This document shows positions 14,944-22,680 of a DNA stretch of 64,000 bases, piece by piece. The notes beneath the pieces are model-generated. The model worked only from the letters and a program-made list of their open reading frames with translations. It was not told the DNA's origin and ran no database searches. Source of the DNA: a virus; the IMG/VR virus record IMGVR_UViG_3300028610_000426, positions 19,101 to 83,100 of that record; one strand, 5' to 3'. Within the stretch, counting starts at the first letter, position 1; every line of letters starts with the position of its first letter. A program made the translations under genes and the position numbers.

Positions 14944-15209
14944 GTGTAACATACCTGAAGTGGGAACAGGTTTGGTCCGTCTTCACGAAGTTGGCCGCCC
15001 GGAAAGGATACACCCAGCCAGACGGGGATGCGCTTGGATGTTACAATCCGGCTACTGGGGATTATATCAGACTTGGTAAAATAATGGGACACAATGTCAC
15101 CTTAATTGAGAAGGGGATATCACAAGTATTCCCTTTCTCCGTATTGGAAGAGTGGACTAAACGGAATGAAACGATTCAATACTTTCATAAACGACAAGAC
15201 ACTAATTGA
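14940..15209 (+). CDS. hypothetical protein
   Basis: This 89-aa protein was not recognised. GTG 14940 overlaps the regA stop (GTGA), and an in-frame ATG at 14889 lies inside regA without a ribosome binding site. Its end overlaps the tagged ART-like gene by 44 bases. Confidence 0.6.
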   Translation: MSVTYLKWEQVWSVFTKLAARKGYTQPDGDALGCYNPATGDYIRLGKIMGHNVTLIEKGISQVFPFSVLEEWTKRNETIQYFHKRQDTN

Positions 15210-16080
15210 TGAAGGACTGTCTGATACTCTATTCCATATAACTAACACTGGTAGTGCGGAAAGTATATTAAAATCGAACAAATTTATGTTGACACTAAGT
15301 TTGGGAACACCATCAGACGATACATCAAGGAAAAGCAAAAATAAGATATATTATTTCTCAACAGCGAGAACACCAAACGCACGTTATTTTGAGAGTATCG
15401 GCTACACTGGTTTATATTTTGAGTTGGATGGAAAAAAGTTAGGACAAAGGTATTCAGGAAAGACTGTGGATTATTGGGGTCCGGAATTTGGGAGACAAGC
15501 ATCTGAAGCAGAGGATCGTTTGTTTAGTACAAGTTCAACAATCCCAAACGCAATATCGTACATTAAAGCCATTCATGTGTTTTTTGATTTGGAAGATCAA
15601 AAATATATACATCAACAAGACTTGAAATCAATACGAAATATTTTGACCATCGCAAAACAGAAAAAAATTCCTATATATTTTTATGATAATGATAGGAACT
15701 GGAGAACCCGTAATATTAGAAAAACGTTCAATCCACTAAAGAGTGGACTGTTTGGGTCAACAGAACCATTAAGTATTAATATATATGCCGGAAGGAAAAG
15801 AAGAAACCCGTTCGATCCGTGGATAGAATTAGCACATAGTCCGGTTGCTAATGTGACAAGGTTAAGTAAAGATGGGCGTGAATTGTTGGACACCCTACAA
15901 CGTGGTTATAATTATGAGAGAGATCGGATAGATATTAAAAGAGGGTTGGAGAATGATATACATAATTATAAAGCCCGTGGCGGTTCTGATTCTCTGGTTA
16001 AGGCGATGAGACATTTAAAAACCACAAACGTTGAAGATTTTATTGAAAAAATATATAAGAGATGGAGTATCGCCCCATGA
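15166..16080 (+). CDS. capsid-tag-bearing ADP-ribosyltransferase-like protein
   Basis: This 304-aa protein starts Met-Lys-Arg-Phe-Asn-Thr-Phe-Ile with a possible I-D-E cleavage site at residues 14-16, like the tag of T4 internal proteins. The body shows L-F-H-I-T (about 22-26), I-Y-Y-F-S-T (about 61-66) and E-A-E-D-R-L-F-S (about 112-119). This His...Tyr...Glu order is used by PARP/DarT/KptA-type ADP-ribosyl transferases. T4 Alt is a packaged ADP-ribosyltransferase, which makes the combination coherent, but this is motif-level inference. The gene is AT-rich: two 60-base lines (15241, 15661) contain 19 and 15 G+C, against 29 in line 18841 of the SSB gene. The ribosome binding site is weak. Confidence 0.6.
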   Translation: MKRFNTFINDKTLIDEGLSDTLFHITNTGSAESILKSNKFMLTLSLGTPSDDTSRKSKNKIYYFSTARTPNARYFESIGYTGLYFELDGKKLGQRYSGKTVDYWGPEFGRQASEAEDRLFSTSSTIPNAISYIKAIHVFFDLEDQKYIHQQDLKSIRNILTIAKQKKIPIYFYDNDRNWRTRNIRKTFNPLKSGLFGSTEPLSINIYAGRKRRNPFDPWIELAHSPVANVTRLSKDGRELLDTLQRGYNYERDRIDIKRGLENDIHNYKARGGSDSLVKAMRHLKTTNVEDFIEKIYKRWSIAP

Positions 16081-16463
16081 AACGTTTTAACACCTTCGTA
16101 AATGAAATGTCGATGGGGGAAGTCCGGAGTCTTGAACAGAAGCTGGATAAGATGTTTGAGCCCTTCGGGGTTGATATTGTGTTCACCCGGCATGTTGTTA
16201 AAGACAGGCTTTTGACAGGCCAACGTGAGGGTGGTGTCACGGCTGATGAAATCCTTGATGTGTTCAAGCGATTCATCGCCCGGTATAAAGATAAGCTTAC
16301 CAAAAAGGAATGGGAAGCGGTCATCAAGGACGTGCGGACTAAATTGAATCTTCCGGTTACCTATAAGAAAGATGCTCTTGAAGGTGACATGGACATGATT
16401 GTCAAGACCATCATGAAGAAGCGAGACTTTAAGGGTGGCGGGAAAGTTTTGACAGTCAAATGA
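16077..16463 (+). CDS. capsid-tag-bearing protein of unknown function
   Basis: This 128-aa protein starts Met-Lys-Arg-Phe-Asn-Thr-Phe-Val-Asn-Glu, nearly the same tag as the preceding gene, with V-N-E as the possible cleavage site. The body contains F-T-R-H-V-V-K-D-R-L (about 40-49), G-G-V-T-A-D-E-I and, near the end, an M-K-K-R-D-F-K segment. I recall phage proteins with the same layout but no known function. ATG overlap (ATGA) couples it to the ART-like gene. Confidence 0.7.
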   Translation: MKRFNTFVNEMSMGEVRSLEQKLDKMFEPFGVDIVFTRHVVKDRLLTGQREGGVTADEILDVFKRFIARYKDKLTKKEWEAVIKDVRTKLNLPVTYKKDALEGDMDMIVKTIMKKRDFKGGGKVLTVK

Positions 16464-16873
16464 TAAAATTTACTGAATTCAGAGAAATTCTTCTTGAATA
16501 CGAAACTTTTAAGTTCGGGTTGATTCGGTATGATGTTGATAAAGCCAAACGTTGGATTCGTGCTAATCGTGATAAGGTTAAGATAACAAACATACCCACG
16601 AAAGATTTGGTGAAATGGTTATCCATACGGATTAAAGATTGGAAGAAGACTGGGGATAAAATGGGTAATTTGATGAGTATAGGAGTGGACCCCGAAAAAG
16701 CGGAAAAAACAAAATTTTCCGCCCCGGTCATTTTAGTAGATGATCCAGATTTAGGTGGAAGTATGGTCATTGATGGCTGGCACAGAATAGCCATGGCTGA
16801 TTATAAAGGTTGGAAACATGTTCCGGCTTATCACATAACAGACCCAGAAGTGGTCAAGTCTCTTAAGAATTAA
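16460..16873 (+). CDS. tagged protein with ParB/sulfiredoxin-like motif
   Basis: This 137-aa protein starts Met-Ile-Lys-Phe-Thr-Glu-Phe with an L-L-E site at residues 11-13, a variant of the capsid tag. The C-terminal half has M-V-I-D-G-W-H-R-I-A-M-A (about 103-114), then V-P-A-Y. This resembles the D-G-x-H-R motif of ParB/Srx-fold nucleases and ATPases. It is coupled to the upstream tagged gene by a 4-base overlap. Confidence 0.6.
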   Translation: MIKFTEFREILLEYETFKFGLIRYDVDKAKRWIRANRDKVKITNIPTKDLVKWLSIRIKDWKKTGDKMGNLMSIGVDPEKAEKTKFSAPVILVDDPDLGGSMVIDGWHRIAMADYKGWKHVPAYHITDPEVVKSLKN

Positions 16874-16904
16874 TTTGTCATTTTAATAACAAAGGAGTAA
16901 TGAT

Positions 16905-17201
16905 ATGAACATTTTATTTGCCATTATAGTAGCCTTTTTCGTTGGGACACAGGTCGTTCCCCCGACTGAACTTCCGGACCTTCAGGCTCCGGCCATGTCT
17001 GATTTCGATACAGCCGTGTACAAGGTATGTGTTTCTGTTACGGCTTCTTCGGGATTTGGATCAGTTACAGAGTTTCTGCTTCCGGAAGGTGAAGCTTGTC
17101 CAGATCAATTTTATCTTGAGACTTATCAACTCAAGCCCTATTTTTATGATCAATTGAAAAACTTTAGGCTGAAGTATGAAGAAGCCAAGAAGGATGAGTA
17201 G
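16905..17201 (+). CDS. secreted or membrane-anchored small protein
   Basis: This 98-aa protein has an N-terminal hydrophobic segment (residues 3-15) consistent with a signal peptide, a short mature part with two Cys residues and an acidic/lysine tail. AAAGGAG precedes the ATG. Periplasmic location is likely; function unknown. Confidence 0.65.
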   Translation: MNILFAIIVAFFVGTQVVPPTELPDLQAPAMSDFDTAVYKVCVSVTASSGFGSVTEFLLPEGEACPDQFYLETYQLKPYFYDQLKNFRLKYEEAKKDE

Positions 17202-17352
17202 AGACCTTCATCCTTGGCAATGTCGAGCTTGTGTAAATTGCGAACCCCGATGTTCTTTTTATGGTAAGGGAGAATTTTGGGAAAAAAATCATAACAAAAC
17301 TGATCGAATGATATATACTGGTGTAACAATTGAAACTAAAGGAGGTTACAGA

Positions 17353-17712
17353 ATGAAAGACGTGTCAATTATCGGGCTTAAAAATGGGACTATTATTGCT
17401 GGTCAAATGGATGGAGAAAAAGTTTTACACCCGGTTATGCTGAAGACTGGAATGACTTCAGATGGTTTTCAAATCAGTGTTGGCCCTTATCCCACCGCAA
17501 TCATTTGGTTCACGGATGATTTGAGGGATTACTCCTGCAACGTGTCCGAAGACGAAATTCGGTTCAGGGTTCCCGCTCCACAGCGTCTTCTTGATGAATA
17601 CAAGAAAGCTGTAGGTCAATCCTATATGGGAATTCAGCTTGCTACGTCTACTGAAATCGCCGCTGTCAACAAATCTCAGGCTAAAGATTCTGAGTTGATT
17701 ATTAAAAAATAA
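17353..17712 (+). CDS. hypothetical beta-rich protein
   Basis: This 119-aa protein starts at ATG 17353, preceded by a perfect AAAGGAGG. Its first 60 residues look like short beta strands (I-I-G-L-K-N-G-T-I-I-A-G-Q), which could be a small barrel such as an Sm-like fold. The frame stays open upstream to ATG 17176 and carries C-R-A-C-x-x-C-x-x-x-C, so a longer 178-aa form or a fused zinc segment is possible. I prefer 17353 because of the ribosome binding site. It precedes the gp33-like gene with a TAATG overlap. Confidence 0.65.
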   Translation: MKDVSIIGLKNGTIIAGQMDGEKVLHPVMLKTGMTSDGFQISVGPYPTAIIWFTDDLRDYSCNVSEDEIRFRVPAPQRLLDEYKKAVGQSYMGIQLATSTEIAAVNKSQAKDSELIIKK

Positions 17713-17912
17713 TGGCGAATCCAGAAGTTTGTGCCAAAATAGAATATGAAGCGGCTAAACATGATGTCCCCCTCAAAGACCTCATTGTGGAATACTGCGT
17801 TCGTAATGGAGTAGACCCAGAGGATTTTGCTGATGACGTGATAACACCCCGACTCAAAAAGAAGCTCAAGGAAGAACTTATTGCGTCTGGGGGGTTGAAG
17901 AGGAAGCGGTGA
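17712..17912 (+). CDS. 33: late transcription coactivator gp33-like
   Basis: This 66-aa protein has the layout of T4-type gp33: an N-terminal helix, V-E-Y-C-V-R-N-G-V near residue 26 and a charged helix L-K-K-K-L-K-E-E-L near residue 48. gp33 bridges the sliding clamp and RNA polymerase at late promoters. T4 gp33 is longer (112 aa). The order gp33-gp59-gp32 matches T4, and TATAAATA boxes in this window support a late-transcription role. Confidence 0.6.
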   Translation: MANPEVCAKIEYEAAKHDVPLKDLIVEYCVRNGVDPEDFADDVITPRLKKKLKEELIASGGLKRKR

Positions 17913-18574
17913 AAGTAGACCCATTGGTAGCGTATCAATATGATGTGTTGATACGTTCTTATTATAAGAAGGTGAAGTATCAACGGTTTGCTCATGGGAT
18001 GAAGAATATCACCGTGTCCACATTATTGAATTCCCCTCTTCAAAAACATTATAGATGGCTGGCGGCCAACGTTTCCTCTAAAAAGGAACTCAAGCTTTGG
18101 TTGTCAGTCGCTTATCTCTTCCCGAATGTCAAAGCTGTCCCGGACGTTACATCCAATATCACCAACATCCAAGAAGTGGCAATGCTCTTGGAAGCCCCAG
18201 AGTATCACATCAAGAAAGACCTTCGTCGTATGGAGGAAGATGAATTTCCATTATTTTATGCATTGGCTAATGGATTTATCAATCCTTTAACATTTTGTTT
18301 TTGTGTTGGTTGGCTTAATCTTGAAGCTAATCCACGGGACTTTTATCGTAATGGTATGATTCAAAAGGCTTATCGTTGGCTTATTATCAACGATTTTGCA
18401 ATGGTATCAGGAGGAAAAATATTTATAACAAAAAATGAAGTTTGGGATATACTAAAAACACGATTCAAAGAAGAGCCAGATAATTATTTAAAATTAGACG
18501 GCGACGGTAATGGTAACAGTAACGGTAATGGTAACGGTAATGGAAAAGGAGAAAATGATGGAAACGGATTTTGA
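17909..18574 (+). CDS. 59: replicative helicase loader (T4 gp59-like)
   Basis: This 221-aa, mostly helical protein lies between the gp33-like and gp32-like genes, the T4 position of gene 59 (217 aa). A segment at about residues 55-72 (S-S-K-K-E-L-K-L-W-L-S-V) resembles the L-K-E-L-A-L region of gp59. gp59 loads the helicase onto SSB-coated forks. The C-terminal 25 residues are a Gly-Asn/Asp low-complexity tail encoded by GGTAAY repeats that run into the SSB translation start. GTG start with GTGA overlap. Confidence 0.65.
   Translation: MKVDPLVAYQYDVLIRSYYKKVKYQRFAHGMKNITVSTLLNSPLQKHYRWLAANVSSKKELKLWLSVAYLFPNVKAVPDVTSNITNIQEVAMLLEAPEYHIKKDLRRMEEDEFPLFYALANGFINPLTFCFCVGWLNLEANPRDFYRNGMIQKAYRWLIINDFAMVSGGKIFITKNEVWDILKTRFKEEPDNYLKLDGDGNGNSNGNGNGNGKGENDGNGF
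18500..18557 (+). repeat. GGTAAY hexamer repeats upstream of the SSB gene
   Basis: Between about 18506 and 18542 the sequence is a run of GGTAAT/GGTAAC units with one CAGTAAC variant, then GGAAAAGGAGAAA and the SSB start. It encodes the Gly-Asn tail of the gp59-like protein. In T4 the SSB gp32 represses its own mRNA by binding an unstructured leader, so these repeats may be an autoregulatory operator. Confidence 0.5.
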
Positions 18575-19649
18575 TAAGTATTTAGCTGAACAGATGGGCA
18601 AATTGGATGAGAGTGTCCGGGATGCTAAGGATGAGGCCACACCCACGGGGTTTGATGATAACAAGACGTGGTATCCAGACAGGGGGTCTGATGGAAAGGG
18701 CCGTCACCTTGTACGGTTCCTGCCCCAGATGCCTCTGGAGGACAAAAAAGTTCCTTTTGTTCCCAACTTCTATCATAGGATAGAAAGAGGCGGACGTTTT
18801 TTCTGGGAACTATGTCCCGCCACTATCGGGCTGGAGTGTGATATTTGTATCGCAACCAAGCCTTATTGGAAAGCCCCGGATGGTTCTCCGGAAAAGCAGA
18901 TTGCGTACACGTTCTACCGCAAGAAGCAGTACGTAGCCAACGTGTTCGTTATCAAGGACTCTGTTCACCCGGAAAACACCGGTAAGGTGAAGCTCTGGAA
19001 GTTCGGTGTCACTGTCTTTAACAAACTCATGAGCAAATTGGAGAACGACCCGGAACTGAATATTGAAGGTGTCAATCCTTTTAATCTCCTGACAGGCGCT
19101 GACTTTATTGTTGAGGTCGCTACGAAGGACAAACGTGCTAATTATGACAACTGTTCCTTCATGACCCCCGCTCCGTTCCTTGGTGGTGATGGTAAGAAGA
19201 TTCAGGCCGTACTGGGTATGGTCTATGATCTTGATGAATTTGGGGAAGAGTCCCGGTTCAAGAGCGGAGAGGTTCTGTTGGAAAGTCTCCAGAAGTTTAT
19301 GCGAGATGCCAACGAGCCGGACATCTTCGACAAGATGCTCCGTGCCGAACAAGAAGCCGGAGACGGCGGTAAAGTTGATGCTGGGGATAATTCCGGTCTG
19401 GCCGCATGGCTCAAAGAACAGGATGGGGGAAAGGCCCCGGATACACCTCCCGAAACTCCGTCAAACACACCGCCCGATTCCCCACCGGAGACGGAAACTC
19501 CTGCGGTCCAGACCGCAGAGATTCAAACCTTCGGGGAAGAAATGAAGGTTGAACAAGAGGCCAGTGTCACCGAAACACTTCCGGAAACCTCGGAGGAAAA
19601 TGATCCTGATGCGGAATTCTTCAAGAAATTGAAGGATTCTAAAGGATAA
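18558..19649 (+). CDS. 32: single-stranded DNA-binding protein (T4 gp32-like)
   Basis: This 363-aa protein coats single-stranded DNA during replication and recombination. A zinc site is formed by His73, Cys86, Cys94 and Cys97, in the same order as T4 gp32 (His64, Cys77, Cys87, Cys90). Aromatic and basic residues surround it. The C-terminus is acidic (E-E-N-D-P-D-A-E), as needed for partner binding, and is preceded by a long Pro/Thr/Glu linker that explains the extra length over T4 (301 aa). ATG 18558 lies six bases after AAAGGAG; ATG 18555 is an alternative. Repeats just upstream may mediate autoregulation. Confidence 0.9.
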   Translation: METDFDKYLAEQMGKLDESVRDAKDEATPTGFDDNKTWYPDRGSDGKGRHLVRFLPQMPLEDKKVPFVPNFYHRIERGGRFFWELCPATIGLECDICIATKPYWKAPDGSPEKQIAYTFYRKKQYVANVFVIKDSVHPENTGKVKLWKFGVTVFNKLMSKLENDPELNIEGVNPFNLLTGADFIVEVATKDKRANYDNCSFMTPAPFLGGDGKKIQAVLGMVYDLDEFGEESRFKSGEVLLESLQKFMRDANEPDIFDKMLRAEQEAGDGGKVDAGDNSGLAAWLKEQDGGKAPDTPPETPSNTPPDSPPETETPAVQTAEIQTFGEEMKVEQEASVTETLPETSEENDPDAEFFKKLKDSKG

Positions 19650-19675
19650 GCCATAGCCCCTCTGCCACGCCCATA

Positions 19676-19703
19676 GGGGAGGGAGACTCCGGTTTCCCTC
19701 CCC
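19676..19703 (+). terminator. terminator-like hairpin after the SSB gene
   Basis: GGGGAGGGA (19676-19684) pairs perfectly with TCCCTCCCC (19695-19703), nine bp with a ten-base loop, between the SSB and ribonucleotide reductase genes. The T tract is poor, so it may attenuate or stabilise mRNA ends rather than fully terminate. Confidence 0.5.
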
Positions 19704-19730
19704 GCCTCTTATCCCAACAGGAGTCTCATA

Positions 19731-22346
19731 ATGTTTTTTGACAACCCGTTCTCTGAACAAATCTGGCGGGAAAACTACCAGTACGGCAATGAAACGATTG
19801 AAGATACAATGGCACGTCTGGCCAATACCATTATGGCCGGGGAAGATGGGGTGTATAGAGATCAACTCTATCTTGCACTTATCAACCGCCGCATATCCTT
19901 TGGCGGTCGTATCGTGGCTAATGTAGGAACCCATTATAAAAACACCTCTAACTTTAATTGTTACGGAGCCCAACGTGCTATTAAGCCTGTGGACTCTATT
20001 GCGAATATCTACCAAGATTTGACCAATGCCGCTCACATCCTGAAGACGGAGGGTGGAATTGGGTTCGATTTTTCTCATCTCCGGCCACAAGGAACTTTCA
20101 TTAAAGGTATTGGAGTGGGCACCCCCGGCGTAACCAAATTCATGGAACTGTATGATAAGTCATCTGAGATAATGACTCAAGGTCATCCCGGCGGAGAGTA
20201 CACACAGGTTCCTTCAGATGTGAACCCGAAGCGCCGGGTACGCAAGGGTGCCATGATGGGGATGCTACATATTTCTCATCCGGAGATACTTCGGTTTATT
20301 AAAGCCAAAAACATTCCGAATGTTCTGACCAAATTCAACATGTCTGTCATCGTGACAGATAAGTTTATGAAGGCCCTGTCCAAAAATGCTGACTGGGAGC
20401 TTTGGTTTCCGGATATTAATTGGAAAGATTATGACAAGCACTGGAACGGTGATTTTGATTTATGGGAGAGTAATGACTTCCCCCGTAAGGTCTATGAGAC
20501 CATCCCGGCCCGTGACCTTTGGGACATTCTCATGGAGTCCATGTACAAGAGGAATGAACCCGGTATCTGGTTCAAGGATGCCGCCAACCGATATAACAAC
20601 CTCTGGTATCACGGCAAGGTCAGCACTACAAATCCCTGTGGGGAGATAGGGATGATTGGTGACGCCGGACATGCCAAAGGGCTGGATCATATTGGTGACA
20701 TTTGCAATCTTGGTCACCACAACATGACTCAGTATGTTTCGGTAGACGAAGAAAGCGGTTACCCTAAATTTGATATGGAGTTATTCAGACAGGACAACTC
20801 CATTTTGGTCCGGGCTTTGGATAACCTTATTGATATCTCCGGGTATCCTTTAGAGGGGTTAAAGAACGCCGCCTTACTCCGCCGGAAAATCGGGGTAGGG
20901 GTTTTGGGTTATGGTTCTATGCTCTACATGTTAGGACTCAGGTACGGTTCACAGGACGCAAACACATTTACCACAATGCTTCTTACTTACAAAAGCCGCA
21001 ATGAATATAAAATTTCGGCGGGTTTGGCTACAGAAAAAGGAGCTTTTCCGCTTTGTGATATGGCTAAGATATGGAAAGAAGGTTATCTAGCCAACGGACC
21101 TCTTGCCAATGATGTCTTTATAGAAGAATGGAAACGTCAAGGTATATTCAAAAATGGACTTAGGAATGCCCAACTCTCCACTTGTGCGCCTACTGGGAAT
21201 ACTGGCGTTTTCATGGGGCTGGTCTCCGGGGGTATGGAGCCTGTCTTCGAACAAGAATATTATCGTTGGGTCATTGAGACACACCGCTGGAAATGGTATG
21301 CAAAAAAGTATAAACTGGATTTCCCAGACTTCGTGAACGGAGATTACAGCCCGACCAAGAGTTTCAAGAAGGTCAAGCTTGGGGATGAGGAAGTTCTGAT
21401 GACTGAGGATGGGAACTTCATGCTGGACCCCAATCACGGATTCAGGGAGAGAATCTACTGTGAAGACTACGGGTATGCATGGGCCAAGAAGAACTTACCC
21501 AACTTCGAAGAATTGAAGGAGAGGGGTATTTTCGTGTCTGCCCATGAACTGGATGTGTCTGAACACCTCTCACCATTTATTATTTTCTCTCAGTATGTAG
21601 ACAATTCTGTGTCCAAGACGGTAAACCTTCACAGGGATTACCCTCTGGATGATTACAAGGGCCTGTGGGAACGTTTGTGGGTTGAAGGTGTCCGTGGTAT
21701 TACCACATATAGAGAGGGCACCACAGCGGCTGTGTTGGAGACTAAAGCCCAATCTGAAGAGCGTACCAAGTCTGCCAAGAAGCAGATACGGGAATTTCTT
21801 AAGAATTTTGATGGTCATGAGAACGGAGAGGTTTTCAAAGAGGTTTCTTTACCAGATGAATATCCGGCCCGTGGTTTTATCATCAAGTCAGAAGGACGGA
21901 AATGGTATCTCCATATCTGTTTTAAGGATAAGCAAATGACAGCGCCTTTTGCAATCTTCGCTTCTACCAATTCACGTGAGAAGAATGTGTGGGCAGAAGA
22001 GGCTGTGGAAGTCATGGAAACGCTGGCCCGGTCCCATGGAATTCCAGAGGAACGGATTGTAGAGACACAAGAGAAAGCGGCCGTTCAATCAAACGTGGAC
22101 AAGATATGCCGGATGGTTGGACTCTTATGTCGTCATAATGTTCCGATCATTGAAACTATCAAGGCACTGGATACGGTGAACGTTGGTGTGGGGTCTTTCG
22201 TTTATCATATCAAGAAGTTCCTCATGCGGTTTGTACAAGATGAGAATCTACAGGAGTTCCTTGGCGCTTGCCCGGAGTGTGGTGGTAAACTGAGGATGGC
22301 TGAAGGGTGTATCAACTGTGTAGATTGTGGTCATTCGAAATGTTAA
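19731..22346 (+). CDS. nrdJ: adenosylcobalamin-dependent (class II) ribonucleotide reductase
   Basis: This 871-aa enzyme reduces ribonucleotides to deoxyribonucleotides using a B12-generated thiyl radical, so it needs no oxygen and no beta subunit. Key motifs are N-F-N-C-Y-G (first redox Cys, about residue 67), N-P-C-G-E-I (radical site, about 303), S-T-C-A-P-T-G-N-T-G (about 483), and a C-terminal C-P-E-C-G...E-G-C-x-x-C-x-x-C-G-x-S-K-C tail typical of NrdJ. The ribosome binding site is CAGGAG. The host must supply or take up cobalamin. It works with ThyX at 24.6 kb to provide precursors. Confidence 0.95.
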   Translation: MFFDNPFSEQIWRENYQYGNETIEDTMARLANTIMAGEDGVYRDQLYLALINRRISFGGRIVANVGTHYKNTSNFNCYGAQRAIKPVDSIANIYQDLTNAAHILKTEGGIGFDFSHLRPQGTFIKGIGVGTPGVTKFMELYDKSSEIMTQGHPGGEYTQVPSDVNPKRRVRKGAMMGMLHISHPEILRFIKAKNIPNVLTKFNMSVIVTDKFMKALSKNADWELWFPDINWKDYDKHWNGDFDLWESNDFPRKVYETIPARDLWDILMESMYKRNEPGIWFKDAANRYNNLWYHGKVSTTNPCGEIGMIGDAGHAKGLDHIGDICNLGHHNMTQYVSVDEESGYPKFDMELFRQDNSILVRALDNLIDISGYPLEGLKNAALLRRKIGVGVLGYGSMLYMLGLRYGSQDANTFTTMLLTYKSRNEYKISAGLATEKGAFPLCDMAKIWKEGYLANGPLANDVFIEEWKRQGIFKNGLRNAQLSTCAPTGNTGVFMGLVSGGMEPVFEQEYYRWVIETHRWKWYAKKYKLDFPDFVNGDYSPTKSFKKVKLGDEEVLMTEDGNFMLDPNHGFRERIYCEDYGYAWAKKNLPNFEELKERGIFVSAHELDVSEHLSPFIIFSQYVDNSVSKTVNLHRDYPLDDYKGLWERLWVEGVRGITTYREGTTAAVLETKAQSEERTKSAKKQIREFLKNFDGHENGEVFKEVSLPDEYPARGFIIKSEGRKWYLHICFKDKQMTAPFAIFASTNSREKNVWAEEAVEVMETLARSHGIPEERIVETQEKAAVQSNVDKICRMVGLLCRHNVPIIETIKALDTVNVGVGSFVYHIKKFLMRFVQDENLQEFLGACPECGGKLRMAEGCINCVDCGHSKC

Positions 22347-22354
22347 TAAAAAGC

Positions 22355-22422
22355 TTGACATGTCGAAAAAATAGGTTATATTAGATAGCAATGATAGACG
22401 TGTACATCTAATCGACATGTCA
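22355..22422 (+). promoter_or_regulatory. promoter flanked by paired GACATGTC operators
   Basis: TTGACA (22355-22360) and TATATT (22377-22382) form a family promoter. The -35 region overlaps TGACATGTCG (22357-22366). Its exact inverted copy CGACATGTCA lies at 22413-22422, just before the ribosome binding site of the 22441 gene. Each copy contains the 8-bp palindrome GACATGTC. Two identical operators of this kind suggest a dimeric repressor, possibly looping. Confidence 0.65.
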
Positions 22423-22440
22423 TAACAAAAGGAGCGTGGA

Positions 22441-22680
22441 ATGAAACAAGAGAAGCGCATACAAAAAAAGAACCGCAAACAGGCGGCCACGGAAAAATCA
22501 AAGAAGGCCACTAAACCCAAAATCATTGCTGGTACGGGGTACGTTAAACCAGAAGATCGCCCCATTTGTCAGAACTGTGATCATCACAGGAACAAACCGT
22601 CAAGGTGTCGATTACACGGCACTTATGTAGAGCGTAAAGGATCATGTTTAGAAGGTTTCACAAAGGAGCGTATGGCATGA
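22441..22680 (+). CDS. basic zinc-finger-like protein
   Basis: This 79-aa protein has a Lys/Arg-rich N-terminal third and then C-Q-N-C-D-H-H...C-R-L-H...C near residues 44-72, consistent with one zinc site. It is the first gene behind the operator-flanked promoter and could be a regulator, but no family was recognised. Confidence 0.7.
   Translation: MKQEKRIQKKNRKQAATEKSKKATKPKIIAGTGYVKPEDRPICQNCDHHRNKPSRCRLHGTYVERKGSCLEGFTKERMA

Noticed and set aside
17176-17352. Upstream extension of the 17353 gene with a Cys cluster
   Set aside because: The frame is open and contains C-x-x-C-x-x-C, but the start has a weak site while ATG 17353 has a perfect AAAGGAGG; kept only as a note.
18506-18542. CRISPR-like or minisatellite repeat
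   Set aside because: The GGTAAY units are contiguous, in frame, have no spacers and encode a Gly-Asn tail; this is coding low complexity, possibly regulatory.
19461-20090. 209-codon minus-strand frame across the SSB/NrdJ junction
   Set aside because: It is antisense to two certain genes and to the hairpin between them; no start signal.
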